14,018 bases of DNA from an uncultured Clostridia bacterium. GTDB taxonomy: Bacteria > Bacillota > Clostridia > Christensenellales > DUVY01. The stretch covers positions 1-14,018 of the forward strand of contig CALAYY010000031.1 in NCBI GenBank assembly GCA_937895465.1. Reading direction: 5' to 3'. The position numbers and the translations under genes were made by a program. A model generated the notes under the pieces. That model did not search any database and was not told the DNA's origin. It was given only the letters and a program-made list of their open reading frames with translations. This document shows positions 1 through 6,994 of the stretch, one piece after another; position 1 is the stretch's first letter, and each line of letters begins with the position of its first letter.

Positions 1-13
1 ATCTTATTACTGC

Positions 14-43
14 TTGACACAAGGTCATAATATTTGTTAGAAT
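14..43 (+). promoter_or_regulatory. Promoter of the marR-ABC exporter operon
   Basis: A perfect -35 hexamer TTGACA (14-19) is followed after 18 bases by TAGAAT (38-43), a 5/6 match to the -10 consensus. The predicted transcription start is near 50, leaving a leader of about 33 bases before the marR ATG at 83. The -10 box lies wholly inside the palindrome at 32-53, so a protein bound there should block RNA polymerase. Seen in sequence; promoter activity is inferred. Confidence 0.75.
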
Positions 44-53
44 TCTAACAAAT
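32..53. promoter_or_regulatory. Perfect 22-bp palindrome, probable MarR operator
   Basis: The half-site ATTTGTTAGAA is followed directly by its exact reverse complement, with no spacer and the symmetry centre inside GAATTC. MarR-family dimers typically bind such short dyads. Its position over the -10 box and next to a marR gene points to autorepression of the operon. The palindrome is seen; the binding partner is inferred. Confidence 0.75.
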
Positions 54-82
54 CTATTATATATTATTAAATTTAATTCACA

Positions 83-511
83 ATGAATGAGTTGTTTCCT
101 TTATTAAAAAAGATTAATATTATACTTATCAGGCGTATTAACAAGCTTTGTCAAAGTTACGGAATTACTGGCAAGCAGTTTATGCTACTCAATTATCTTT
201 ACCATAAAGAATGCGAAGAAAAAGATAAGTTTATGCAAAAGATGGTTGAACAGGAATTTCAGGTACGACGCTCCACAGTAACAAGTATTATGCAGACTTT
301 AGAGAAAAAGGGCTTTATCATGAGAAGCACAGATGCTTTGGATCAGCGTAAAAAAGTTATCAAGCTGACTGAAAAGGCAAAAGAAATAATCAAGCTTTTT
401 AAAGCTGAAAAACTGCATAATGACAGTGTTTTGTTTTCAATTTTTAATCAGGACGAATATGACACCCTTGTAACTTTGTTAAAAAGGATTTATGACTCAT
501 TTGCTGAATAA
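83..511 (+). CDS. MarR-family transcriptional regulator
   Basis: This 142-residue protein has the normal size and layout of MarR winged-helix repressors: N-terminal dimerisation helix, helix-turn-helix with a recognition helix around residues 61-79 (VRRSTVTSIMQTLEKKGF), and a beta wing at about 81-96 containing the family's D-x-R feature (DALDQR), followed by C-terminal dimerisation helices. It is the first gene of an operon with two multidrug ABC half-transporter genes, so it probably senses a toxic ligand and releases the palindrome at 32-53. The ATG at 83 is the best start because the wing and N-terminal helix fit, but no Shine-Dalgarno sequence is visible in the AT-rich bases 54-82. The ligand cannot be told from sequence. 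Confidence 0.9.
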   Translation: MNELFPLLKKINIILIRRINKLCQSYGITGKQFMLLNYLYHKECEEKDKFMQKMVEQEFQVRRSTVTSIMQTLEKKGFIMRSTDALDQRKKVIKLTEKAKEIIKLFKAEKLHNDSVLFSIFNQDEYDTLVTLLKRIYDSFAE

Positions 512-565
512 TTAATTAATAATTATATTGAGATTATCAAAATATATAACTAAAGGACAGTATAT

Positions 566-2287
566 ATGATAAAAAAACTAGCAGGATGTTTTAAAAAATA
601 TAAAGTCTTTGCCCTACTCACTCCGCTGTTTGTTATCGGCGAAGTTTTTTTGGAAGTTTTTATTCCGTTATTAATGGCAGACATTATTGATATTGGAATA
701 AAAAATAAAGATATAAATTTTATTTTGATTACAGGTCTGACTATGGTAGGCATGGCGTTTTTGTCACTTGTGTGCGGTGCTGTTGCGGGAAGGCTGGGTG
801 CTTTATCTGCTACAGGCTTTGCCAAAAATGTCAGACAAAAGATGTACTACAGCATCCAAAATTATTCGTTTTCTAATATTGACAGATTTTCTACGGCGTC
901 ACTTATTACGAGAATTACAACAGACGTGACCATCACACAGGACACTTTACAGTTAGCTTTAAGGGCATTGATAAGAGCACCCATTATGCTTATTACTGCT
1001 ACAACTATGGCGTTTTCTATAAATAATGAGCTTGCCTTAATATTTTTAATAGTTATACCATTTTTGGGTACTGTTTTTGCGCTTATTATGGTTAAGGCTT
1101 TTCCCAAGTTCCTAAAGCTTTTCAAAAAATATGACAAGATGAATTCAGTAATACAAGAAAATCTTATCGGCATAAGAACGGTTAAGTCTTATGTAAGGGA
1201 AGGCCATGAGATTGAAAAGTTTCAAGAAGCTTCAAAAGACATTATGTCCTTTGCCAAAAAGGCAGAGAGAATAGTTATTCTTAATATGCCTGCAATGCAG
1301 TTTGCTATATTTGCGTGCATGTTAGCCATAGCATGGTTTGGCGGCAACAAGATTATTGCAGGCAGCATGACAGAAGGACAGCTTACAAGCTTTCTTAGCT
1401 ATGTAATGCAGATTTTGATGAGTCTGATGATGATATCAGTTATCTTTATTAATATGGTTATGACCAAAGCCGCTGCGTCTCGTATTGTTGAGGTTATGGA
1501 TGAAGCGCCTGAAATCAAAGACCCAAAAAATCCTGAAAAAGAAATCAAAGACGGAACGATAGAATTTAGAGATGTAAATTTTAGCTATAATAAAAATGAC
1601 AATTTCGTCTTAAAAGATATAAACTTCAAAATAGAACACGGTCAGACCATAGGGCTTATAGGCGGAACAGGTTCGGCTAAGAGTTCGTTAGTTCAGCTAA
1701 TCCCCAGACTTTATGATACAACAGAGGGAACGGTGTTAGTAGGCGGACTTGATGTAAAAAATTATCATCTCAAGACCTTAAGAGACAGCGTAGGTATAGT
1801 GCTGCAAAAGAATGTACTGTTTTCTGGGACTATAGAAGAAAATTTGAGATGGGGCGATGAGAATGCAACTATGGATGATATTATCGCTGCCGCCAAAATA
1901 GCTCAAGCCCATAACTTTATAATGAGCTTTCCTGATGGGTATAATACTAATCTAGACCAAGGTGGAGTCAATCTTTCTGGCGGACAAAGGCAAAGGATAT
2001 GTATAGCAAGAGCTATATTAAAAAAGCCCAAAGTGCTTATCTTTGACGACTCTACAAGCGCAGTTGACACTAAGACTGACGCATCAATAAGGAAAGCATT
2101 AAAAACTGACCTAAGCGATGTAACCAAAATAATCATTGCTCAAAGAATTGCCTCTATAGAAGATGCAGACCAAATAATAATATTGGATGACGGTCAGATA
2201 AAGGGTATGGGTAAACACAACGAACTCATTAATACCAATGAGATTTATAGAGAAGTTTACACTTCTCAAAAGAACATGGGAGAATAG
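566..2287 (+). CDS. Heterodimeric ABC exporter subunit, degenerate-site half-transporter (LmrC/BmrC/TM287 type)
   Basis: This 573-residue half-transporter has an N-terminal six-helix ABC exporter membrane domain (about 1-305) and a C-terminal nucleotide-binding domain (about 330-573). Walker A at 366-373 reads GGTGSAKS, with Ala371 where the consensus Gly precedes Lys372. The signature is canonical (LSGGQ, 470-474). Walker B ends D494-D495, with Asp where the catalytic Glu is expected, and the switch-loop His is Gln526. These Glu-to-Asp and His-to-Gln changes are known from the non-catalytic site of heterodimeric exporters such as TM287/TM288, so they are family features and do not mark a dead gene. 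AAGGA (553-557) precedes the ATG by 8 bases. The gene follows marR by 54 bp and the partner starts 1 bp after its stop. Inferred role: drug or lipid-like substrate export across the cytoplasmic membrane; substrate unknown. Confidence 0.93.
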   Translation: MIKKLAGCFKKYKVFALLTPLFVIGEVFLEVFIPLLMADIIDIGIKNKDINFILITGLTMVGMAFLSLVCGAVAGRLGALSATGFAKNVRQKMYYSIQNYSFSNIDRFSTASLITRITTDVTITQDTLQLALRALIRAPIMLITATTMAFSINNELALIFLIVIPFLGTVFALIMVKAFPKFLKLFKKYDKMNSVIQENLIGIRTVKSYVREGHEIEKFQEASKDIMSFAKKAERIVILNMPAMQFAIFACMLAIAWFGGNKIIAGSMTEGQLTSFLSYVMQILMSLMMISVIFINMVMTKAAASRIVEVMDEAPEIKDPKNPEKEIKDGTIEFRDVNFSYNKNDNFVLKDINFKIEHGQTIGLIGGTGSAKSSLVQLIPRLYDTTEGTVLVGGLDVKNYHLKTLRDSVGIVLQKNVLFSGTIEENLRWGDENATMDDIIAAAKIAQAHNFIMSFPDGYNTNLDQGGVNLSGGQRQRICIARAILKKPKVLIFDDSTSAVDTKTDASIRKALKTDLSDVTKIIIAQRIASIEDADQIIILDDGQIKGMGKHNELINTNEIYREVYTSQKNMGE

Positions 2288-2288
2288 C

Positions 2289-4208
2289 ATGGCAAAGATA
2301 CAGATATCAAATATGAAAACAGGTAAAAACGCTCATGCAGGCATGAAACCTAAAAATTTTAAAAAGACAGTAATAAGGCTTTTTAGTTATTTGAAAAACT
2401 ATAAAGCACAGCTTGTCTTTGTTGTTTTTTGTATTTTGTTAAATTCAGGAACAAGCATTGCCGTTACAAGTTCTATGAAGCCTTTGATTGACAATTATAT
2501 AACTCCGTTAATCGGTGTACAAAATCCCGATTTGACTGGCTTTATGTGGGTGATAATTTCTATAGCTATAGTATGTGTAATCGGCATATCGGCAGGTTAT
2601 ATATACAGCCGTATTATGATAAACATCTCACAAGGTACGCTAAAAAGAATTCGTGACGATATGTATATCCACATGGAAAGCTTGCCCATAAAATACTTTG
2701 ATAACAATGCACACGGCAATCTTATGAGCAGATACACCAATGATGTTGAGTCGTTAAGACAAACTTTGTCTCAAAGCCTGCCCCATATTATATCTTCGGT
2801 AGTGACTATTGTTGGAGTTTTTACCGTTATGTGTGTTTACAGCCCGATTTTAACTTTGATAGTCGTTGGGATGGTAATTGTGATATTTTTTATTGTTAGA
2901 TTTATCGGCGGACGCAGCTCAAAATATTTTGTCGCTCAGCAGCAGGCAATAGGACAGTTAAATGGTTTTGTTGAAGAGATGGTAGAAGGACAAAAGGTCG
3001 TAAAGGTCTTTTCTTATGAAGAAAGAACAAAGCAAAAGTTTGATGTTGTCAATGAACACCTATTTAAAAGTGCTGACAGGGCTCACGGTTATGCCAATAT
3101 GCTAGGACCTATTATGGTAAATATAGGCTATGTATTATATGCTCTTGTAGCTGTAATAGGCGGTTATTTGATAACAAAAGATTTTGCTATATCAATCGGT
3201 ACTTTGACATCCTTCTTGCTTTTGACAAGAAGCTTTATAATGCCCATTAATCAAATATCTCAACAGCTCAATTCTATAATAATGTCGGTAGCAGGAGCAG
3301 AAAGAATTTTTGATGTCTTGGATGAGCCTGTAGAAGAAGATAAAGGCTTTGTAACGCTGGTTAAGGCGGCAAAGGATAACAACGGCAATTTTAACTTAAC
3401 AGATAAAGACAACTCTGATGGTGTATGGTGCTGGAAATCTAAAGATGAGCAAGGTAATGATGTTTTGGTTGAGCTAAAAGGCGATGTGATATTTTCCGAT
3501 GTAAACTTTTCATACGACAATCAAAAGCTTGTGTTAAAAAATGTCAATCTATATGCTAAGCCTGGACAAAAGATTGCTTTTGTGGGTTCAACCGGAGCAG
3601 GCAAAACGACAATAACCAATCTTATTAACCGTTTTTACGATATTTCTCAAGGTCAAATCACTTATGACGGAATCGATATAAAAGACATCAAAAAGAATGC
3701 GCTCAGACAATCACTAGGCATAGTTTTGCAAGATACTCATCTATTTACAGGTACTGTAAAAGAAAATATTAGATACGGCAAGCTGGATGCTACTGATGAG
3801 GAAGTCTATGCTGCAGCGCATCTTGCTAACGCTGATTTCTTTATAAAGCATCTTCCAGACGGTTATGATACAGTCTTATCCGGAGACGGTGCCAATCTTT
3901 CTCAGGGTCAAAGACAGCTTTTGTCGATTGCCCGTGCTGCCGTTGCAGACCCTCCCGTGCTTATTTTAGATGAGGCGACAAGCAGTATTGACACCCGAAC
4001 AGAAAAGATAATAGAACGAGGTATGGATAAACTCATGGAAGGCAGAACGGTTTTTGTTATTGCACACAGGCTTTCCACTATAAGAAATGCACAGGCTATT
4101 ATCGTACTAGAAAACGGCGAAATTATAGAGCGCGGAAGCCATAAAGAACTGCTTGACTCTCAAGGTAAATATTATCAGCTATATACAGGAGCATTTGAAT
4201 TAAGTTAA
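2289..4208 (+). CDS. Heterodimeric ABC exporter subunit, catalytic half-transporter (LmrD/BmrD/TM288 type)
   Basis: This 639-residue partner has a six-helix membrane domain and a C-terminal ATPase domain. Walker A is GSTGAGKT (433-440), Walker B ends D561-E562 with the catalytic Glu intact, and the switch His is present (H593). The signature is LSQGQ (537-541) in place of LSGGQ. It would pair with the degenerate Walker motifs of the upstream subunit, giving one weak and one active ATP site. About 50 residues (344-396, with a WCW motif) are inserted between the membrane and ATPase domains; I recall similar inserts in clostridial members. I chose ATG 2289 over an in-frame ATG at 2238 because GGGAGA (2278-2283) sits correctly upstream and the longer form would overlap the upstream gene by 50 bp. 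The 1-bp gap implies translational coupling. Confidence 0.93.
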   Translation: MAKIQISNMKTGKNAHAGMKPKNFKKTVIRLFSYLKNYKAQLVFVVFCILLNSGTSIAVTSSMKPLIDNYITPLIGVQNPDLTGFMWVIISIAIVCVIGISAGYIYSRIMINISQGTLKRIRDDMYIHMESLPIKYFDNNAHGNLMSRYTNDVESLRQTLSQSLPHIISSVVTIVGVFTVMCVYSPILTLIVVGMVIVIFFIVRFIGGRSSKYFVAQQQAIGQLNGFVEEMVEGQKVVKVFSYEERTKQKFDVVNEHLFKSADRAHGYANMLGPIMVNIGYVLYALVAVIGGYLITKDFAISIGTLTSFLLLTRSFIMPINQISQQLNSIIMSVAGAERIFDVLDEPVEEDKGFVTLVKAAKDNNGNFNLTDKDNSDGVWCWKSKDEQGNDVLVELKGDVIFSDVNFSYDNQKLVLKNVNLYAKPGQKIAFVGSTGAGKTTITNLINRFYDISQGQITYDGIDIKDIKKNALRQSLGIVLQDTHLFTGTVKENIRYGKLDATDEEVYAAAHLANADFFIKHLPDGYDTVLSGDGANLSQGQRQLLSIARAAVADPPVLILDEATSSIDTRTEKIIERGMDKLMEGRTVFVIAHRLSTIRNAQAIIVLENGEIIERGSHKELLDSQGKYYQLYTGAFELS

Positions 4209-4277
4209 TATCTGATACTATTAAAGATTTTTTTAACTTGAAATAATATATGTTTATTTTTTAGTAATACTACTCAC

Positions 4278-4314
4278 ATAAGCCGCTGACGTTCAATTGA
4301 CAACAGCGGCTTAT
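4278..4314. terminator. Perfect 11-bp stem hairpin between the ABC operon and zupT
   Basis: ATAAGCCGCTG (4278-4288) and CAGCGGCTTAT (4304-4314) are exact reverse complements around a 15-base loop. The tail TTATTTTAAA is only moderately T-rich, so it is a plausible but not ideal intrinsic terminator for the ABC operon. The loop contains the -35 hexamer of the zupT promoter, so the same dyad could also act as a protein-binding site. Confidence 0.6.
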
Positions 4315-4326
4315 TTTAAATATACT
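4297..4326 (+). promoter_or_regulatory. Probable zupT promoter, overlapping the upstream hairpin
   Basis: TTGACA (4297-4302, perfect -35) and TATACT (4321-4326, 5/6 match to -10) are 18 bases apart. The predicted start is near 4333, giving a 30-base leader with GCAGGA (4348-4353 area) ahead of the ATG at 4363. The -35 box falls in the loop and most of the spacer falls in the 3' arm of the 4278-4314 hairpin. No Zur- or MntR-type box that I recognise is present. Confidence 0.55.
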
Positions 4327-4362
4327 AACAAAAAATACATTTAAAGTGCAGGATTATAAACT

Positions 4363-5166
4363 ATGCGATTTTTAACTGCTTTTGGACTCACTCTTTTTGC
4401 AGGTCTTGCGACCGGCATCGGCGGCGCATTGGCTTTTTTCACCAAAAAAACTAATACCAAATTTTTGGCGGTAAGCTTGGGTTTTTCGGCTGGTGTGATG
4501 ATTTATATATCCTTAGTTGAAATATTTCAAGACGCCAAAGTTACTCTTACTTCTGCGCTTGGAAATACCGCTGGGTATTGGGCGGTTTTGGGAGGGTTTT
4601 TTGGCGGAATATTGCTGATAGCATTAATTGATAAAATAATACCAAAATCCGAAAACCCACATGAAATGATAAAGATAGAAGATATAAACATGCATAGTTC
4701 CGAACTCGGAAAGCACAGGCTTATGAGAGCGGGATTATTTACTGCTCTTGCTGTAACAATACACAATTTCCCTGAAGGACTTGCCGCTTTTATGTCAGCC
4801 TATCAAGACCCTAAGCTTGGCATTGCTATTGCCATAGCTATTGCTATCCATAATATACCTGAGGGTATTGCTGTCTCTGTACCCATCTACTTTGCAACGG
4901 GCAATAGAAAAAAAGCGTTCTTTTATTCAGTCCTATCTGGAATATCTGAGCCCTTAGGTGCACTTGTTGGATTTGGATTGCTGCTGCCATTTATGAATGA
5001 TGTTGTGTTTGGAATAATATTTGCTGCAATTGCCGGTATTATGGTGTTTATATCTGTTGACGAATTATTGCCAAGCGCACGGGAATACGGAGAATCACAT
5101 CTATCCATATATGGTATGATAGCAGGCATGGCTGTAATGGCAGTCAGTCTTGTATTGTTAGCGTAA
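4363..5166 (+). CDS. zupT: ZIP-family divalent metal transporter, ZupT type
   Basis: This 267-residue membrane protein is close to the length of E. coli ZupT (257). It has about eight hydrophobic helices and the two diagnostic metal-binding helix motifs HNFPEG (134-139) and HNIPEG (163-168), plus Glu197 in SEPLGA. A cytoplasmic loop at about 94-120 is enriched in His, Asp and Glu (including H100, H111, H118), as usual between helices 3 and 4. ZupT proteins import zinc and, with broader specificity, iron, manganese or cobalt across the cytoplasmic membrane; the preferred metal cannot be read here. It appears to be monocistronic, with its own promoter and a strong terminator after the stop, and it converges on the glycosyltransferase gene. 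Confidence 0.92.
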   Translation: MRFLTAFGLTLFAGLATGIGGALAFFTKKTNTKFLAVSLGFSAGVMIYISLVEIFQDAKVTLTSALGNTAGYWAVLGGFFGGILLIALIDKIIPKSENPHEMIKIEDINMHSSELGKHRLMRAGLFTALAVTIHNFPEGLAAFMSAYQDPKLGIAIAIAIAIHNIPEGIAVSVPIYFATGNRKKAFFYSVLSGISEPLGALVGFGLLLPFMNDVVFGIIFAAIAGIMVFISVDELLPSAREYGESHLSIYGMIAGMAVMAVSLVLLA

Positions 5167-5188
5167 AATAATTTTTCTATAAATAATA

Positions 5189-5219
5189 AAAGCCTTAAAA
5201 ATTTAAGGCTTTATTTTTT
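5189..5219. terminator. Shared bidirectional intrinsic terminator between convergent zupT and glycosyltransferase genes
   Basis: A stem of AAAGCCTT (from 5189) pairs with AAGGCTTT (ending 5212), with the AT-rich inner bases forming the loop. On the + strand it is followed by a six-T run (5214-5219), a good intrinsic terminator for zupT. On the - strand the exit side (below 5189) is also T-rich. The - strand glycosyltransferase stop codon (complement of 5203-5205) lies inside the stem region. Confidence 0.8.
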
Positions 5220-6456
5220 GATCTTCAAGTTGATTTATATCTTTTTGTGTTCGCTTTATAGACTTCCATTTTACATTGCCCAAAGCCACATAGACAGCAG
5301 GTAAATATAACATCATATTGGCAGGAAATGTAAAGGTATACAATATTTTTTTGAATGTGCTTGCTTTTATATTTTTCCATTCAAGTATGGTAACTACCAA
5401 TGCAACAATCCATGCTGCTATATAAATTGCGGCGCCTTGAATGCCTACCAATACAAGAGCATGTAAAAAGCCGTATGAGCTGAAAATGCCTATAAGCAGT
5501 GAAGCAACCGTTGAAATTATCCCCCATGAAAAAGTTATAATGGGTATTGGCAGCAACAAAAATAATAAGTCGTATGACGCAAACGAATGCGGCATGTTTT
5601 TTAGATGTTTTAGTAAAAACTTAGAACAGCATTGATATCCGCCCTTGACCCACCTTGCACGCTGATTAATAGTATCTTTTATTGTATTTGCTTGATCGTC
5701 ATAAAAAATGGCATTATAACAAAAAGCTATCTTATATCCTTCCAAAACCTTAGCATGAGAAAATTCTACGTCTTCTGTCATTGAAGTGTAAGGCCATCCG
5801 CCCTGTTTTCTTATTATCTCGGCATCTGTATAAAATCCTGTTCCTGCTATGTATGTACTGCAGTTAAGCTTTGACCTTGGAGAATGCACAAGCCGGCACT
5901 GCTGCAAAAACATCAAGCCTGCTCCTGCTGAGACCCAGTTATCATAATTTTTGGGAGCTCTATGGCTGTTGATAATCAACTCGCCTGCATCTACAGCCTT
6001 ATTCATCTCGGTTATGTAATTATGTGATAACAAATTATCGGCATCAAAATAAAAATAACCCTTATAGTTTTTTTCCGTATATTTTGAATGTATAATATCA
6101 AAAATAAACTGCAAGGCATAACACTTGCCTCTAAGATCAGGGTTATTTCTTTCATACACTATAGCCCCTGCCGCCCTTGCAATGTCCGCTGTGTTGTCCG
6201 TGCAATTATCGGCAACAACAAAAATATCCAAAAGCTCAGTCGGATAGTCCTGCTTTTTTATGCTTTCTATAAGCTGTGCTATTACATCCTTCTCGTTTCT
6301 AGCACATATTATGCATGCATATTTATATTTGTTTTTTGCCTCTTTATAAACTCTAGGCGGAAGCACTCCTAACAAGCCGTACAAAATCTGGGGAATTCCA
6401 ATTAAAATAACTCCGCCTGTTATAGCTATAGAAATATACAAAATAATATCAATCAA
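5203..6456 (-). CDS. Membrane family 2 glycosyltransferase (processive, BcsA/NodC-like fold)
   Basis: This 417-residue protein has one N-terminal membrane helix (about 4-30), a cytosolic GT-A domain and about three C-terminal helices (about 295-390). The GT2 signatures are in order: CARNE (51-55) at the nucleotide-binding start, VVADNCTDNT (80-89), the metal-binding DAD (138-140), the catalytic-base region TED (227-229) and QRARW (265-269). The last is the QxxRW motif of processive enzymes such as cellulose, chitin and hyaluronan synthases. It probably polymerises or transfers sugar from a UDP-sugar and moves product across the membrane; sugar and polymer are unknown and no partner genes are adjacent. 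The start is TTG: AAAGG (complement of 6467-6471) lies 10 bases upstream and no better in-frame start exists. It has its own promoter, separate from rlmH. Confidence 0.88.
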   Translation of the reverse strand: MIDIILYISIAITGGVILIGIPQILYGLLGVLPPRVYKEAKNKYKYACIICARNEKDVIAQLIESIKKQDYPTELLDIFVVADNCTDNTADIARAAGAIVYERNNPDLRGKCYALQFIFDIIHSKYTEKNYKGYFYFDADNLLSHNYITEMNKAVDAGELIINSHRAPKNYDNWVSAGAGLMFLQQCRLVHSPRSKLNCSTYIAGTGFYTDAEIIRKQGGWPYTSMTEDVEFSHAKVLEGYKIAFCYNAIFYDDQANTIKDTINQRARWVKGGYQCCSKFLLKHLKNMPHSFASYDLLFLLLPIPIITFSWGIISTVASLLIGIFSSYGFLHALVLVGIQGAAIYIAAWIVALVVTILEWKNIKASTFKKILYTFTFPANMMLYLPAVYVALGNVKWKSIKRTQKDINQLEDQKIKP

Positions 6457-6475
6457 TTTTAAAATACCTTTCCCA

Positions 6476-6504
6476 AATATATCACATTAAATACAATTTT
6501 TCAA
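6476..6504 (-). promoter_or_regulatory. Promoter of the glycosyltransferase gene
   Basis: On the - strand, TTGAAA (complement of 6499-6504) and TATATT (complement of 6476-6481) are 17 bases apart. The predicted start is near 6469, only about 13 bases before the TTG start codon, so the Shine-Dalgarno-like AAAGG would lie at the very 5' end of the mRNA and be partly cut off. It fits in the 76-bp gap after rlmH, which has no clear terminator. Confidence 0.65.
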
Positions 6505-6532
6505 TAGTAATTACATATTTTTAATCGTTTTT

Positions 6533-6994
6533 TCATTTGTGATATGGCAGATTATTATTAATACAAAATGCCCTATATATCTGCTCTAACAAAATAACTC
6601 GCATGAGTCTGTGCGGATATGTCATCTTCCCAAAGCTTATTATCTTGTCCGCCTTTTTTTTTATATTTTCGGACAAACCAAAAGATGAACCTATAACAAA
6701 TGTTATATCAGGACTAAGATGCATGTTCAAAAATTTTGCAAATTCTTCACTTGTCAAAACTTCCCCGCAAGAGTCCAAAACCACTATCGTACCCTTGAGA
6801 CTGGACTCAATACTTTGCGCTTCTATGTCCAGAGCTTTTTGTGTTTGGGCAAAAGAACTATTATCTATCAGCTTGTATTCGGGTTTTTCAATTATCTGAA
6901 TTTTGGTGTATTTTTTGATGCGTTTGAGATATTCTTCACAAGCTTCTGTATAATATTTTTCTTTACCCTTACCAATACAAGCTATATGAACCAT
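6533..6994 (-). CDS. rlmH: 23S rRNA (pseudouridine1915-N3)-methyltransferase RlmH
   Basis: This 153-residue SPOUT-class methyltransferase is close to the family's usual length of about 155-159. It transfers a methyl group from SAM to pseudouridine 1915 in helix 69 of 23S rRNA, acting on the assembled 70S ribosome. Diagnostic stretches include VVLDSCGEVLTSEEFA (71-86), the SAM-binding knot FVIGSSFGLSE (99-109) and the C-terminal FGKMTYPHRLMRVILLEQIYRAF with the final PYHK. ATG 6994 was preferred over an in-frame start at 7057 because family members begin at MVHIACIGKG; the extra 21 residues are nonhomologous and would lie inside the upstream gene. The start overlaps the upstream CPBP stop as TAATG, so translation is probably coupled. 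Confidence 0.96.
   Translation of the reverse strand: MVHIACIGKGKEKYYTEACEEYLKRIKKYTKIQIIEKPEYKLIDNSSFAQTQKALDIEAQSIESSLKGTIVVLDSCGEVLTSEEFAKFLNMHLSPDITFVIGSSFGLSENIKKKADKIISFGKMTYPHRLMRVILLEQIYRAFCINNNLPYHK

Noticed and set aside
566..2287. Degenerate ABC motifs as evidence for a pseudogene
   Set aside because: The frame is intact, and the Asp and Gln substitutions match the known non-catalytic site of heterodimeric exporters.
2238..2288. An ATG at 2238 gives a longer second ABC subunit
   Set aside because: It would overlap the first ABC gene by 50 bp, the extra 17 residues look nonhomologous, and ATG 2289 has a well placed GGGAGA.
4209..4277. T-rich stretch after the second ABC gene as a separate terminator
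   Set aside because: Only very weak AT pairings are possible around the seven-T run near 4230; the hairpin at 4278 is the better candidate.
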